DNA of 45,497 nt, taken from Candidatus Poribacteria bacterium. Lineage in GTDB: Bacteria > Poribacteria > WGA-4E > UBA9662. The stretch spans positions 67,452 to 112,948 of the forward strand of contig PAQF01000002.1 of assembly GCA_002709695.1 (NCBI GenBank). The letters are read 5' to 3'. Of this stretch, positions 23,496 through 32,842 are shown piece after piece (positions within the stretch are counted from its first letter, which is position 1; the number at the start of each line of letters is the position of its first letter). A model generated the notes under the pieces. It was given only the letters and a program-made list of their open reading frames with translations, was not told where the DNA came from and ran no database searches. Made by a program: the position numbers and the translations under genes.

Positions 23496-26492
23496 ATGCG
23501 AATAAGAAAATCCCAAATAGCTGTTTTTTTGACAATTTCTTTATTATTGATTTGCTTAGCGACACCCATGCTTTGGGCTGAAGCAGCCTATTGGGCGTAT
23601 CAACCTGTCACTGTTCCAGACTTACCACCTGTAAAGAACCAAGAGTGGATCAAAAATCCAATTGATACTTTTATTCTAAATAGGTTAGAAGAGGGAGGGT
23701 TGTTGCCTGCCACACCTGCAACAAAAAGCACCTTGATTCGTCGTGCTTATTATGATCTGATTGGTTTGCCTCCATTACCGCAAGAAGTTACATCTTTTGT
23801 TAACGATGCCGATCCAATGGCATATTCCAAGTTGCTTGACAGGCTGCTCGATTCTGAACAATATGGTGTTAAGTGGGGGCGACATTGGTTAGACTTGGTA
23901 CGATACGCAGAAACTAACGGCTATGAACGCGACGGCGATAAAGCTTACGCTTGGCGGTATCGGGATTATGTTATTGATGCTTTTAATAAAGATAAGCCTT
24001 ATGATCAATTTATTCGTGAGCAGCTAGCGGGAGATTTGCTGGACGAGATAACGCCAGAAACAATCGTTGCTACAGGTTACTACCGACTTGGAATATGGGA
24101 TGATGAACCTGCTGATCGCCAGTTAGCTCGTTATGACTATCTGGATGATATCGTTTCAACGACAGGGCAAGTGATGTTAGGGATATCAATGGGGTGTGTA
24201 CGGTGTCACGATCATAAAGCTGATCCCATTTCTATTAAAGACTATTATAGTTTTCTAGCCTTTTTTAACGATATTACCCCACATAGTAACGATTCCCTAG
24301 TCGATATCGGGACGATATCTCAAAAGCAAGAATACCAGATTAAGGTCAATCAGAAAAAAATGGCGGGAGAGAAACTACAAGACCAGATTTTCAAGATGGA
24401 AGAGGTATTGAGAACGCAGTTGAGAGGATCCATAAGTCAGATGTCTGATCGCTTAGATACAGATCTTGTTGATCTGACCTATCGCTTTTATCGAGATACA
24501 TGGGACCAGTTACCGAATAATTTCGATCAACTTCGACAAGAAGCAGAAGGTCAGATAGTCTCCAACCAGTTTACACTTCGACCTGCTAGTCGAACCAAAG
24601 CCATTGGTTTAGTATTTGAAGGCAAGTTGCATGTGCCGGCAAATGATGATTACACTTTCTATATAAATAGTATTGGTGGATCACGTTTATGGGTTGATGG
24701 TCAAAAAGTGACGGAGTTAGTGCAGGCCAAAGGTGGATTTCACCAAGGATCCGTGACATTAATGGCTGGTTATCTTCCGGTTCGACTAGAATATTTCAAT
24801 CAAGACGAAGATTTTCCCAGTTTACAGGTTTACTGGTCGTCATCTGGAGAAAAGGGGGAGAGGCGCTATCTCTCAGATGCTTTTACCATTTTGCCTGATT
24901 CTCGATCAACGGGGCAAAGTTGGTTCTATACGTTTGAGTTGCCAACCGAAGATTGGATGAAGGTTGATTTTGATGATAGCAATTGGGAAACAGGTGTCGG
25001 TGGATTTGGTACACATGACACCCCTGGTACGTTTGTACGCACAGTTTGGAATACGCCAAAAATCTGGTTGCGTAAAACGTTTAAATTGGATCATATTCCA
25101 GCACAAGTTGGGTTGCACCTTCATCACGACGAAGATGTACAAGTTTTTATTAATGGTAAACGTGTTACTAATCGTCGGGGTTATTTGACTAGTTATAGAA
25201 CAGTTGATTTGAAAGAGTCTGCCTTGAAAATCGGAGAAAATGTGATTGCTGTCAATTGCATGCAAACGGGTGGTGGCCAGTATATTGATGTTGGAATTTT
25301 TGCGAACCTGATGGTTGCTGATCTGGATGAGCTGCTGAAAAAACACAAGCGGCAGGTCGAGGCTTCACCAGATCTACAAGCTCAGGTTGATCTTTACCGA
25401 AAACTCAAAAAGGATCGGGATGACAGCCGAAAAGGAAAGATTCCTTATTCACATATGGCATTAGCCGTTGAAGACATCGGTTCCTCACAGACTTATATTT
25501 TGCGGCGTGGTAATCCAAGGTTACAGGGTAATCCAGTTGAACCAGAGATTCCCTCAGTCCTACGGTATTCTGCGCCGCGTTTAAAACTGCCATTGGAAAA
25601 AAACCAGAACAAAGTTAAACGACGTATAGTCGCGGAATGGATTGCTAACTCAGAAAATCCAATGACTGCTAGGGTCATGGTCAACCGGATTTGGCAACAT
25701 CACTTTGGCTATGGGATTGTTAAATCAAGTAATGATTTTGGTAAACTTGGAACTCAACCTACACATTTAAAGCTTCTGGATTGGTTAGCACACGAGTTTG
25801 TCAATAATCAATGGCGAATTAAGTCCTTGCATAAAACAATTATGATGTCAAATACTTACCAGATGTCTGCCGAAGCCAATGAAGCAGCTTTGGTCGTAGA
25901 CCCTCTCAATAACCTATTTTGGCGTTTCAATATGCGCCGGCTAACCGCCGAGGAAATTCGGGATTCGGTTTTGTCGGTTTCTGGAAATTTGAGCAGGAAA
26001 TTGGGTGGACCAAGTGTCTTTCCTGAATTGCCAGAAGAAGTTCTAGCTACTTCTTCTCAACCTACTAGGGTTTGGGGAAAGTCTCCGCCGGAAGAAGCCA
26101 ATCGACGCAGTGTTTATATCAAAGTTAAACGATCTTTATTAGTCCCGATTCTTAATCAATTTGATATGGCTAATACCGATTCCACTTGTGCTGTACGATT
26201 TATGACGATGGTTCCCACGCAATCATTGACAATGTTGAATGGTAAATTTATTAACCAACAGGCAGTTACCTTTTCTGAACGAATTCGACAGCGAGGAGGG
26301 ACTGACCTAAGTACTCAAATCCAATTTGGGTTGCGCTTGGTTTTATCTCGCCAACCTAGCACTGAAGAGATCACGTGGGCCACCGAATTCGTTGAAAAAC
26401 TGATGAAAACAGAACAAATAAGTAAAAAGGTTGCACTAGACCGATTCGCATTGTTAGCACTTAACCTCAATGAATTTATTTTCCTCGATTAA
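23496..26492 (+). CDS. PSD1-type protein: DUF1549, PA14, jelly-roll, DUF1553
   Basis: The 998-residue protein has a signal peptide (about 1-28) and then DUF1549, with PIDTFILNRLEEGG, LIRRAYYDLIGLPP and WGRHWLDLVRYAETNGYERDG, and a haem-like C234-V-R-C237-H238 in CVRCHDHKADPI. A PA14 carbohydrate-binding domain follows at about 335-460, and then a sugar-hydrolase-like jelly roll (DDSNWETGVGGFG, HDEDVQVFINGKRV). DUF1553 forms the C-terminal third (NPMTARVMVNRIWQHHFG, RRLTAEEIRDSVL, LVLSRQPSTEE). The usual N-terminal planctomycete cytochrome domain is absent. PSD1 proteins are abundant in Planctomycetes and relatives, almost always beside DUF1501, and are suspected to act on complex polysaccharides outside the cytoplasm. 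DUF1501 begins 28 bases downstream. Confidence 0.9.
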   Translation: MRIRKSQIAVFLTISLLLICLATPMLWAEAAYWAYQPVTVPDLPPVKNQEWIKNPIDTFILNRLEEGGLLPATPATKSTLIRRAYYDLIGLPPLPQEVTSFVNDADPMAYSKLLDRLLDSEQYGVKWGRHWLDLVRYAETNGYERDGDKAYAWRYRDYVIDAFNKDKPYDQFIREQLAGDLLDEITPETIVATGYYRLGIWDDEPADRQLARYDYLDDIVSTTGQVMLGISMGCVRCHDHKADPISIKDYYSFLAFFNDITPHSNDSLVDIGTISQKQEYQIKVNQKKMAGEKLQDQIFKMEEVLRTQLRGSISQMSDRLDTDLVDLTYRFYRDTWDQLPNNFDQLRQEAEGQIVSNQFTLRPASRTKAIGLVFEGKLHVPANDDYTFYINSIGGSRLWVDGQKVTELVQAKGGFHQGSVTLMAGYLPVRLEYFNQDEDFPSLQVYWSSSGEKGERRYLSDAFTILPDSRSTGQSWFYTFELPTEDWMKVDFDDSNWETGVGGFGTHDTPGTFVRTVWNTPKIWLRKTFKLDHIPAQVGLHLHHDEDVQVFINGKRVTNRRGYLTSYRTVDLKESALKIGENVIAVNCMQTGGGQYIDVGIFANLMVADLDELLKKHKRQVEASPDLQAQVDLYRKLKKDRDDSRKGKIPYSHMALAVEDIGSSQTYILRRGNPRLQGNPVEPEIPSVLRYSAPRLKLPLEKNQNKVKRRIVAEWIANSENPMTARVMVNRIWQHHFGYGIVKSSNDFGKLGTQPTHLKLLDWLAHEFVNNQWRIKSLHKTIMMSNTYQMSAEANEAALVVDPLNNLFWRFNMRRLTAEEIRDSVLSVSGNLSRKLGGPSVFPELPEEVLATSSQPTRVWGKSPPEEANRRSVYIKVKRSLLVPILNQFDMANTDSTCAVRFMTMVPTQSLTMLNGKFINQQAVTFSERIRQRGGTDLSTQIQFGLRLVLSRQPSTEEITWATEFVEKLMKTEQISKKVALDRFALLALNLNEFIFLD

Positions 26493-26520
26493 TTTCAAAT
26501 AATTTTAATGGAATGCAAAA

Positions 26521-28011
26521 ATGACAGATCTTAAAAAACGGGGCAACATAAAAATTGGACCGGATTATTGTGGACGTACCCGGCGTGAATTCCTTCACAC
26601 GCTAGGCGGTGGATTCACTTCGCTTGCATTAACAGGGTTACTCTCTTGGGATGGATTTTTTAGCAATCAGGCAGTTGCTGATAATAGTGTTATTAGTTAT
26701 ACGAACCCGCTTACTCCTAAAGATCCGCATTTTACACCGAAGGCTAAAAGGGTCATTTTCCTTTTTATGTATGGAGGTCCCAGTCACATAGACACTTTTG
26801 ACTATAAACCTAAAATGTATGGTCTTGACGGAAAGACTGTTAAGGTAAAGACCAGTGGTCGTGGTGGCGAAAAGAATGAGGGGCGCATTGTTGAACCTAA
26901 GTGGAAGTTCAAACAATACGGAGAATCTGGCCAATGGGTATCTGATCTATTTCCACATATTGCTACATGTGTTGATGATATTACCTTTATTAAATCGATG
27001 ACTGCGGATTCTCCTCGACATGGCTCAGCTATGCTGATGATGAATTCGGGACATGTTTTGAGTGGTCGCCCATCACTAGGATCGTGGGTTAACTATGGAC
27101 TTGGTAGTGTAAATCAAAATCTACCAGGTTACGTTGTAATGTTGGATGAAACAGGTGGGCCGATCAGCGGTGCCAAGAATTGGGCCAGTGGCTATATGCC
27201 AGCTGCTTATCAAGGTACAGTTTTTAAGTCTGCAGGAACCCCAATTTGGGACTTAAAGCCTGTTGATAATATGAACCATAAACAACAACGTCATCTCCTT
27301 GATACGCTATACAAGTTTAATTCTGGACACTTAGCCGATCGAGTAGATAATAGTGCTCTATCGGCTCGGATTGCCAATTATGAATTGGCTTTTAAAATGC
27401 AATCCACGGCTCCGGAGGCCGTTGACTTGGACCAAGAGCCGGACTACATAAAAAAACTCTATGGATTAGACCAAGAAAGAACCGTGAATTTTGGTCGGAA
27501 ATGTCTATTAGCGAGAAGGCTCGCCGAACGCGGTGTCCGATTTATTCAAGTATATTCTGGTGGACATCACAGTGATAGTAATTGGGATGCTCACGGCGAT
27601 TTGGTATTTAACCATGAACGTCATTGTGGCAATACGGATAAACCAATTGCGGGTTTATTAAAAGATCTTAAGCAACGTGGAATGTTGGATGAGACACTAG
27701 TGATCTGGGGAGGTGAGTTTGGCCGCCAACCTACCGCTGAATATGCTGAGGGAACCGGGCGAGACCACAATGCTCTTGGTTTTACCATGTGGATGGCTGG
27801 TGGTGGTATCAGGAGTGGTATTAGCATAGGAGAGACAGATGAACTTGGTAGCGCCGCTGTAGAAGACCCATTTCACGTTAAACACCTTCATGCTACAGTT
27901 CTTCACCAACTTGGTTTGAATCCCAATACGTTGACTTACTTCCATGGTGGCTTGGATCAAAAATTGGTTGGTCCCGAGGGTGCTAAACCTATTCGTCAGA
28001 TAATTACTTGA
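26521..28011 (+). CDS. DUF1501 (sulfatase-like) Tat-exported protein
   Basis: The 496-residue product has a twin-arginine signal (TRREFLHTLGGG, R21-R22) and a hydrophobic stretch, so it is exported folded. The body shows the DUF1501 landmarks: VIFLFMYGGPSHIDTFDYKP, an alkaline-phosphatase-like metal site start; DDITFIKSMTADSPRHGSA; SGRPSLGSWVNYGLG; VIWGGEFGRQP, and GRDHNALGFTMWMAGGG near the end. The family belongs to the alkaline phosphatase/sulfatase superfamily but lacks the sulfatase formylglycine signature, and its reaction is not established. It is directly downstream of PSD1 with which it forms the classic pair, and upstream of an SDR gene by 14 bases. A second DUF1501 lies at the end of the window. 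Confidence 0.9.
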   Translation: MTDLKKRGNIKIGPDYCGRTRREFLHTLGGGFTSLALTGLLSWDGFFSNQAVADNSVISYTNPLTPKDPHFTPKAKRVIFLFMYGGPSHIDTFDYKPKMYGLDGKTVKVKTSGRGGEKNEGRIVEPKWKFKQYGESGQWVSDLFPHIATCVDDITFIKSMTADSPRHGSAMLMMNSGHVLSGRPSLGSWVNYGLGSVNQNLPGYVVMLDETGGPISGAKNWASGYMPAAYQGTVFKSAGTPIWDLKPVDNMNHKQQRHLLDTLYKFNSGHLADRVDNSALSARIANYELAFKMQSTAPEAVDLDQEPDYIKKLYGLDQERTVNFGRKCLLARRLAERGVRFIQVYSGGHHSDSNWDAHGDLVFNHERHCGNTDKPIAGLLKDLKQRGMLDETLVIWGGEFGRQPTAEYAEGTGRDHNALGFTMWMAGGGIRSGISIGETDELGSAAVEDPFHVKHLHATVLHQLGLNPNTLTYFHGGLDQKLVGPEGAKPIRQIIT

Positions 28012-28025
28012 GCTAAAAAAGGAAA

Positions 28026-28781
28026 ATGGGAATCTCACTGAATGGTCATGTTGCCCTAGTAACCGGCAGTAGCAAAGGGTTAGGTCGACAAATCGCAATG
28101 CGTTTAGGAAAAGCTGGAGCCAAAGTTGTGATGAATTACTATAACAACACGTCTGTGGCGGAAGTTGCTTTCTCTGATTTCGAAGATGTAGGATGTAAGG
28201 GGATTCTAGTACAGGCCGATGTAACTGATGGCGATCAAATTCAGCAAATGGTCGAGTTAGCAGAAGAGAAGTTGGGTTCCATTGATATTGTTGTTGCAAA
28301 TGCAACGCCTCGTCAGCCACAAAAACCAATTCAAGATTACGATTGGGATTTCTACCAGTCGATGATCGATTTTTTCATCAAGAGCCCGTTTCTATTGGCC
28401 CAATCGACTTTACCCTACATGAAATCGAAAAAATGGGGAAGGATTATCAATATTGGAAGTGAGGTCTTCCAACGCAGCGTTGGCAACTTCAGTGCCTATG
28501 TAGCTGCCAAAGGTGGTCAAGTAGGTTGGACACGGAGTATGGCAACAGAACTTGCCCCTTTCGGAATTACGGTTAATATTATTGCACCAGGTTGGCTTCC
28601 TGTCGAACGGCACCAAAATGACCCTCAATCGACAAAAGACGCATATTTAGCGACGGTCCCCATGCAACGATGGGGGGTGCCTGACGATGTGGCCAATGCA
28701 ACTCTATATTTTGCAAGTGAAGAATCAGCGTTTGTTACTGGCCAAACATTGTGTGTTAATGGAGGGCTGACGCCATGGTAA
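28026..28781 (+). CDS. Short-chain dehydrogenase/reductase (SDR)
   Basis: The 251-residue classical SDR has the cofactor motif TGSSKGLG (13-20), the NAG-type motif changed to VVANATP (90-95), and the catalytic S145, Y158 and K162 in SAYVAAKGG. The C-terminus ends in VTGQTLCVNGGLTPW, like FabG-type reductases and sugar/hexonate dehydrogenases. The serine after KG at the cofactor loop and the absence of an acidic residue directly after beta-2 suggest NADP rather than NAD, but this is weak. It follows DUF1501 by 14 bases in the galM-PSD1-DUF1501 unit. Substrate is likely a sugar or hydroxy acid from the same pathway. Confidence 0.88.
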   Translation: MGISLNGHVALVTGSSKGLGRQIAMRLGKAGAKVVMNYYNNTSVAEVAFSDFEDVGCKGILVQADVTDGDQIQQMVELAEEKLGSIDIVVANATPRQPQKPIQDYDWDFYQSMIDFFIKSPFLLAQSTLPYMKSKKWGRIINIGSEVFQRSVGNFSAYVAAKGGQVGWTRSMATELAPFGITVNIIAPGWLPVERHQNDPQSTKDAYLATVPMQRWGVPDDVANATLYFASEESAFVTGQTLCVNGGLTPW

Positions 28782-28914
28782 TTTGGTCTCCAAAGAAAAT
28801 AGCGACAGGAAATGAAATAAGGGTTCGACTTTTAGAGCTGCATTCCAACCTACATGAAGGAAGACGATTTAGGCCAAGTTAGCATCTAAAAGAGATGGGA
28901 TAATAGGGGTACTC

Positions 28915-29964
28915 TCATTCATCTATTTCAATTCTATTACCTTCCGATAATAGCCCTGCTTCATATACTTTCATTACTTGGAGTGCGAACTCTAGTGAAC
29001 CTTCTATTGCTGGTTTCTCTGCTAGGACCTGTTCACAGAAGTACTCCATTTCATGAAAGAATCCCTGTGTAAATAGTGCCTTATTCTCCAGCGTTGCAAA
29101 GCTGTTTTGCGGTTCCCATGTTACGGCCCCACTGTTAATACCTTCTGGAATGTAGTTGGTGGTTATTCCATATTGCGATGGAATGCCCCGTTGAAGTGTT
29201 ACACGTAAACAGTTGTCAATCACCATGTGACACCTATCGCCGAAGAAACTATAATTTTCAATTGGTTGACTATGCTGGCCACCATCAGCAAGATGAAAGT
29301 TACCGATAACACCAGAAGCAAATTCTAGCACGCAGATGCCCCCACCATGTTGTCCGCGATGAGTGATTACGGCGTTAACTTCCCCACCAATTGCTAGTAG
29401 TAATGAAAGTGGATGACAGCCGTTCTGCAACCAATTGGTATGGATCCGTTCTTGAAGGATTTTCGCTCCATTGCTTGGAATGGTCATTGGATAGACTGCC
29501 AACATAGTTCGTAAAGAGCCGTAATTTTCGGTTGAAAAGATCTCAATTACCTTTCGTGTTGATGGCATAAAGGCTTTTTTAAAACCTACTACCACCACTT
29601 GGTCTTTTCGTCGGTGAATCATTTCTTCTACTTCGGAAACACATATTCCAGGTGGTTTCTCTAACCAAACGTTTAATCCCGCATCGAGAGCGTCACACGT
29701 CAGTTTTAGAAGGGAACTTGGTGGCGCGCACAGGAAAACCGCGTCAAGTTCCTCTTTTTCATACATATCAGTTGCATTCTCGTAACACTTTCCCACACCA
29801 TATTGTTCCGCGGTTGTGCAAGCAAGTTCCATGTTAAGATCACAGATTGCTTTTAATGAAACAGGAAGAAAGTTCATAGTTGGTAGGATATTGCGATAAG
29901 CATGTGAGCCAACACCAACGATTCCCACATTTATTTTGTGTTTAAATTCTCTTTGGTAGCTCAT
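28915..29964 (-). CDS. Gfo/Idh/MocA-family oxidoreductase (second copy)
   Basis: The 349-residue protein has the Rossmann motif [16 protein letters not shown] (12-28), FLCAPPSS (77-84), and the family EKP at 102-104 in WLEKPPG. The usual H..D active-site helix is represented by [14 protein letters not shown]. The first ten residues form a basic tail before the fold, so an internal start is possible, but no other ATG lies there. Similarity to the copy at 12844 is only at family level, so it is an ancient relative, not a recent duplicate. Gene orientation is opposite to its upstream neighbours and the same as the PhyH gene, from which it is separated by about 140 bases of featureless DNA. Substrate unknown. 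Confidence 0.86.
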   Translation of the reverse strand: MSYQREFKHKINVGIVGVGSHAYRNILPTMNFLPVSLKAICDLNMELACTTAEQYGVGKCYENATDMYEKEELDAVFLCAPPSSLLKLTCDALDAGLNVWLEKPPGICVSEVEEMIHRRKDQVVVVGFKKAFMPSTRKVIEIFSTENYGSLRTMLAVYPMTIPSNGAKILQERIHTNWLQNGCHPLSLLLAIGGEVNAVITHRGQHGGGICVLEFASGVIGNFHLADGGQHSQPIENYSFFGDRCHMVIDNCLRVTLQRGIPSQYGITTNYIPEGINSGAVTWEPQNSFATLENKALFTQGFFHEMEYFCEQVLAEKPAIEGSLEFALQVMKVYEAGLLSEGNRIEIDE

Positions 29965-30102
29965 AAACTTTGCAGTACCATAATCTGTTATTTAGGTAGA
30001 GAGGAAATCGAGAAATAATAAATCACTCTGCCATAAAAAAAATGTTCTGACTCGAGTTTCGGCTAAGGCCTGTTTGGAAAGATGAAAACGCTCTTGTCTC
30101 TT

Positions 30103-30897
30103 TCACGTCCAAGTTTCGTATCCTGTGAATGGCATATGCTGACCAGCAACATATTTAGGTGTTGGTTGATAATGATTAACTTTAGCTATATCATCTCCTT
30201 GAAGTAAAAAAGCACATGGCCAATCATCAGCTATAATTCGAGTTGTGACAGGCATATATTGGATAGAGCCGCCACGTCTCCATTGGCTGCTGGTATTTGC
30301 ATTAGATCCATGCAACAATAATGGATGGTGAACAGAAATATCACCGGGGTTTAGCTGTACATCTACAGCTTGATGTTCATCAACCACAGTAGGATCGACT
30401 TCCGAGTTGAGGAGGTTAATTGTCTCTGTTTGTGACCGGTGGGTTACTGGACCTAGCAAATGAGAGCTTGGAATAACTCGAACACACCCATTTTCGCAAG
30501 TCGATGGTGAAACAGCAAACCAAATGGTAATGACCTCCATTGGTTCTAACGGCCAGTAGTTTCCATCCTGATGCCAAGATACTGCCTGCCCATCTCGGGG
30601 TGGTTTAGCAATATAGTCGGCGGCAAAAAAAGCGATGTTTGGTCCAACCAAAAGGCTGGCCACATTTAGCAGTCGTTGATCGCTGATAAAGCGTACCCAG
30701 AAAGGATCCTCTGCTACCAACCAATGGCCTAATCTTTCAGGACGTAGATCTGGGTGACGTGCTATCAACCAATCAATGTGCTGGTCCAATTCATTAATTA
30801 AATCGGTATCTAGAACATTACGAACAATGAAAAAACCTTCATTATCGTAGGCTTCTTTGATTTTGGTGAGGTTGCTTAAACTGAATTCGTTCATCAT
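30103..30897 (-). CDS. Phytanoyl-CoA dioxygenase family Fe(II)/2-oxoglutarate oxygenase (second copy)
   Basis: The 264-residue protein has the N-terminal KEAYDNEGFFIVRNVL element and the metal triad H109 and D111 in SWHQDGNYWPLEP plus H196 in LLLHGSNANTSSQWRRG, with R207/R208 for 2-oxoglutarate. The first two codons are both ATG. Compared with the 5020-5847 copy it shares the HQD..YWPL stretch and the HGS-N-S-RR stretch but little else. Enzymes of this type hydroxylate a wide range of substrates, and expansion of the family is common in Poribacteria and other sponge- or marine-associated lineages. It is transcribed divergently from the PLP enzyme at 31198. Confidence 0.85.
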   Translation of the reverse strand: MMNEFSLSNLTKIKEAYDNEGFFIVRNVLDTDLINELDQHIDWLIARHPDLRPERLGHWLVAEDPFWVRFISDQRLLNVASLLVGPNIAFFAADYIAKPPRDGQAVSWHQDGNYWPLEPMEVITIWFAVSPSTCENGCVRVIPSSHLLGPVTHRSQTETINLLNSEVDPTVVDEHQAVDVQLNPGDISVHHPLLLHGSNANTSSQWRRGGSIQYMPVTTRIIADDWPCAFLLQGDDIAKVNHYQPTPKYVAGQHMPFTGYETWT

Positions 30898-31197
30898 AAT
30901 ACTCTATGTCGTTCGGATTAAGATGTTTCCTCTTAAGTTCTAACACGGTTTTGTGGTAGATAGTGGAACATCAGCCGGTGGTACATTAACGATGATCTGT
31001 ACTTCTGCTATTTCTAAGTAAGCATCTTAGCACAAAATATTATCTATATCCATATCAAAGCTGTGGTCTTTATCACTAACTACATTTCAATAGTGAAGTG
31101 ACTTTATCTTTACAAGAAGATAGATTTCAAATAGAATCTCATTGACAATAAAGATCTGCCTAGATTTAAGTTGCCCAATTAGAGGGAAGAAAAAACA
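30898..31197. promoter_or_regulatory. Divergent promoter region, 300 bp
   Basis: This spacer lies between the divergent PhyH and PLP-enzyme genes and must carry promoters for both. I cannot assign -10/-35 boxes with confidence. A GAGGGAAG lies 12 bases ahead of the ATG at 31198 and is a plausible ribosome-binding site. No palindrome stands out. Confidence 0.4.
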
Positions 31198-32334
31198 ATG
31201 GCCTTTAGACAATTCTCGTCAGTTGAGACACCTTGTGTGTTATTAGATGAGTCAAAGCTCCAAGATAATATTCGTCGTATCCAAAAGATTGCTGATACTC
31301 ACCACGTAAATGTTCGCCCACATATCAAAACGCACAAGTGCCTTGAAATCTTCCAATTACAAGAAGATGTGGGAGCCGTGGGAATTACCGCGTCAAAGAC
31401 AGATGAGGCATTAACATTTATTAATAATGGGGTTCAATCTGTTACGGTTGCTTATCCTTTAGTGGTCGAATCAAAGTTGAATCGCCTTATAACAGCTTCT
31501 TGTTTGCACCAAGTAGATCTTCGGTTGACAATTGATAGTTTTTACGGTTTGGAAGTAATTGCTCAAGTAGCAAAAAGACATGGGAAACAGATTGGTGTTT
31601 TTTTAAAGATCGATGTGGGTCTACATCGATGTGGGATTGTAGAAGACGACCCGCTTATCTTGAAACTGGCAACAGCAATTCAAGAGGAATCGATCTTAAA
31701 TTTCCTAGGTTTGTTGTCACATGCTGGCCATGCGTATGGTGCGGAAAATCGTGATCACGTCTGGAAAATTGCCAAAAACGAGCATCAAATTTTGAGTCGT
31801 GTACGGCAGAAACTAGAAGCTGTACAGATTGAGGTCAAAGAAATTTCTGTAGGTTCAACACCAACAATTTTAGCTAGTGACACTTATGCAACTATTACAG
31901 AGATTCGACCAGGAAACTATGTTTTTATGGATCGCACACCTTTGCGTCTCGGCTTAATCCAACCTCAGGAGATTGCTTTAAGTATCTTGGCAACTGTGGT
32001 CAGCGTGAACCCAGAGTATTTTATTATTGATGCAGGCTCCAAAGTCCTGAGTTCAGATCAAGGGGCGCATGGAATTGCGGGGATGGAAGGGTATGGACTT
32101 GTATATCCTCTTGACTGTTTCGAAGATTTTGGTCATGAAATGATAATCTCCAAATTGTCAGAGGAGCATGGTTTCGTTGCTCGGCGAAATTTCGATTTGC
32201 CAATAGGTTCTGTTGTTCGCATTAAGCCTAATCATTCATGCTCAGTTGCGAATCTAGCAAATTTCTATGTTGTTTCCAATGGCGATAAAATAATTGACAA
32301 ATGGAAGATTGATGCACGAGGACAAGTGAGTTAG
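31198..32334 (+). CDS. D-serine dehydratase/D-threonine aldolase-like fold-type III PLP enzyme
   Basis: The 378-residue protein has the N-terminal alanine-racemase-like barrel, with the PLP lysine K44 in VRPHIKTHK, the DVGLHRCG motif and LSHAGHAYG. The C-terminal domain has PNHSCSVANL with H346 and C348. In this family an HxC pair binds zinc in eukaryotic-type D-serine dehydratases, while D-threonine aldolases usually show HxD with a divalent metal. The HxC pair therefore tilts this copy towards dehydratase-type chemistry on D-serine or a related D-3-hydroxy amino acid. Length is typical. It stands alone; a possible aldolase remnant and a D-hydroxyacid dehydrogenase follow. Confidence 0.82.
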   Translation: MAFRQFSSVETPCVLLDESKLQDNIRRIQKIADTHHVNVRPHIKTHKCLEIFQLQEDVGAVGITASKTDEALTFINNGVQSVTVAYPLVVESKLNRLITASCLHQVDLRLTIDSFYGLEVIAQVAKRHGKQIGVFLKIDVGLHRCGIVEDDPLILKLATAIQEESILNFLGLLSHAGHAYGAENRDHVWKIAKNEHQILSRVRQKLEAVQIEVKEISVGSTPTILASDTYATITEIRPGNYVFMDRTPLRLGLIQPQEIALSILATVVSVNPEYFIIDAGSKVLSSDQGAHGIAGMEGYGLVYPLDCFEDFGHEMIISKLSEEHGFVARRNFDLPIGSVVRIKPNHSCSVANLANFYVVSNGDKIIDKWKIDARGQVS

Positions 32335-32669
32335 CAGTGCGTTTATTGATATATTAGAGTCTATTTTTTGCTTAATTAATATGAGAAGTTAAAAAGTTTG
32401 AGAGTACATGTAGAAGATCTTGCATATGCGACCCAAACTGATTTCTCAGACGAAGCAACCTGAAGGCTACCATAGTCAATCAAGAAATAAGGGCTAATCT
32501 TACGAATCCTGTTTAAAAGGTGGAATGATAGCTTAACTTACTTTTCTACACCGAGATCTTTGAATTCCCAACTGGTAGGTATACAAGGATCACTCAATCA
32601 GCAATTTAAGGCTTAAAATGGGCGTTAGATCCCTTTAGTATATAGTACGTGTAAAAAACGCTGCGTAAT
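32335..32669. other. 335-bp gap, nothing recognised
   Basis: No open frame, hairpin or RNA gene is visible. Decay products of a gene may extend into this stretch, since a possible aldolase remnant starts just after it. Confidence 0.4.
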
Positions 32670-32840
32670 CTAATGTTTTTAGCAATCAACACAGGATTTT
32701 TCCCCCAAATATGCAGATTTACAACTCAACGGTTATTAGAATTCACATTGATAAATTGCTTAATTCGAGATGGCGTACATGGTATTTTCTTGGCAATGTT
32801 CAATGATCTTGTACTTGGGAATGCTTCTGCCAGAGGATTC
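32670..32840 (+). pseudogene. Possible remnant of a DapA-family (dihydrodipicolinate synthase-like) aldolase N-terminus
   Basis: Pieces of the DapA-family opening appear in two frames. An INTGFFP near 32690 corresponds to the usual TPF.., HIDKLL near 32735 to the HIDWLI helix, and LIRDGVHGIFL at 32760-32792 to the G-x-x-GIF-G strand. Joining them needs at least one frameshift, and no later part of the gene is present. The 60-codon frame called here by open-reading criteria is part of this. DapA-family enzymes split keto-sugar acids, which would fit the neighbourhood. The match is short, so I hold it with modest confidence. Confidence 0.35.
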
Positions 32841-32842
32841 AA

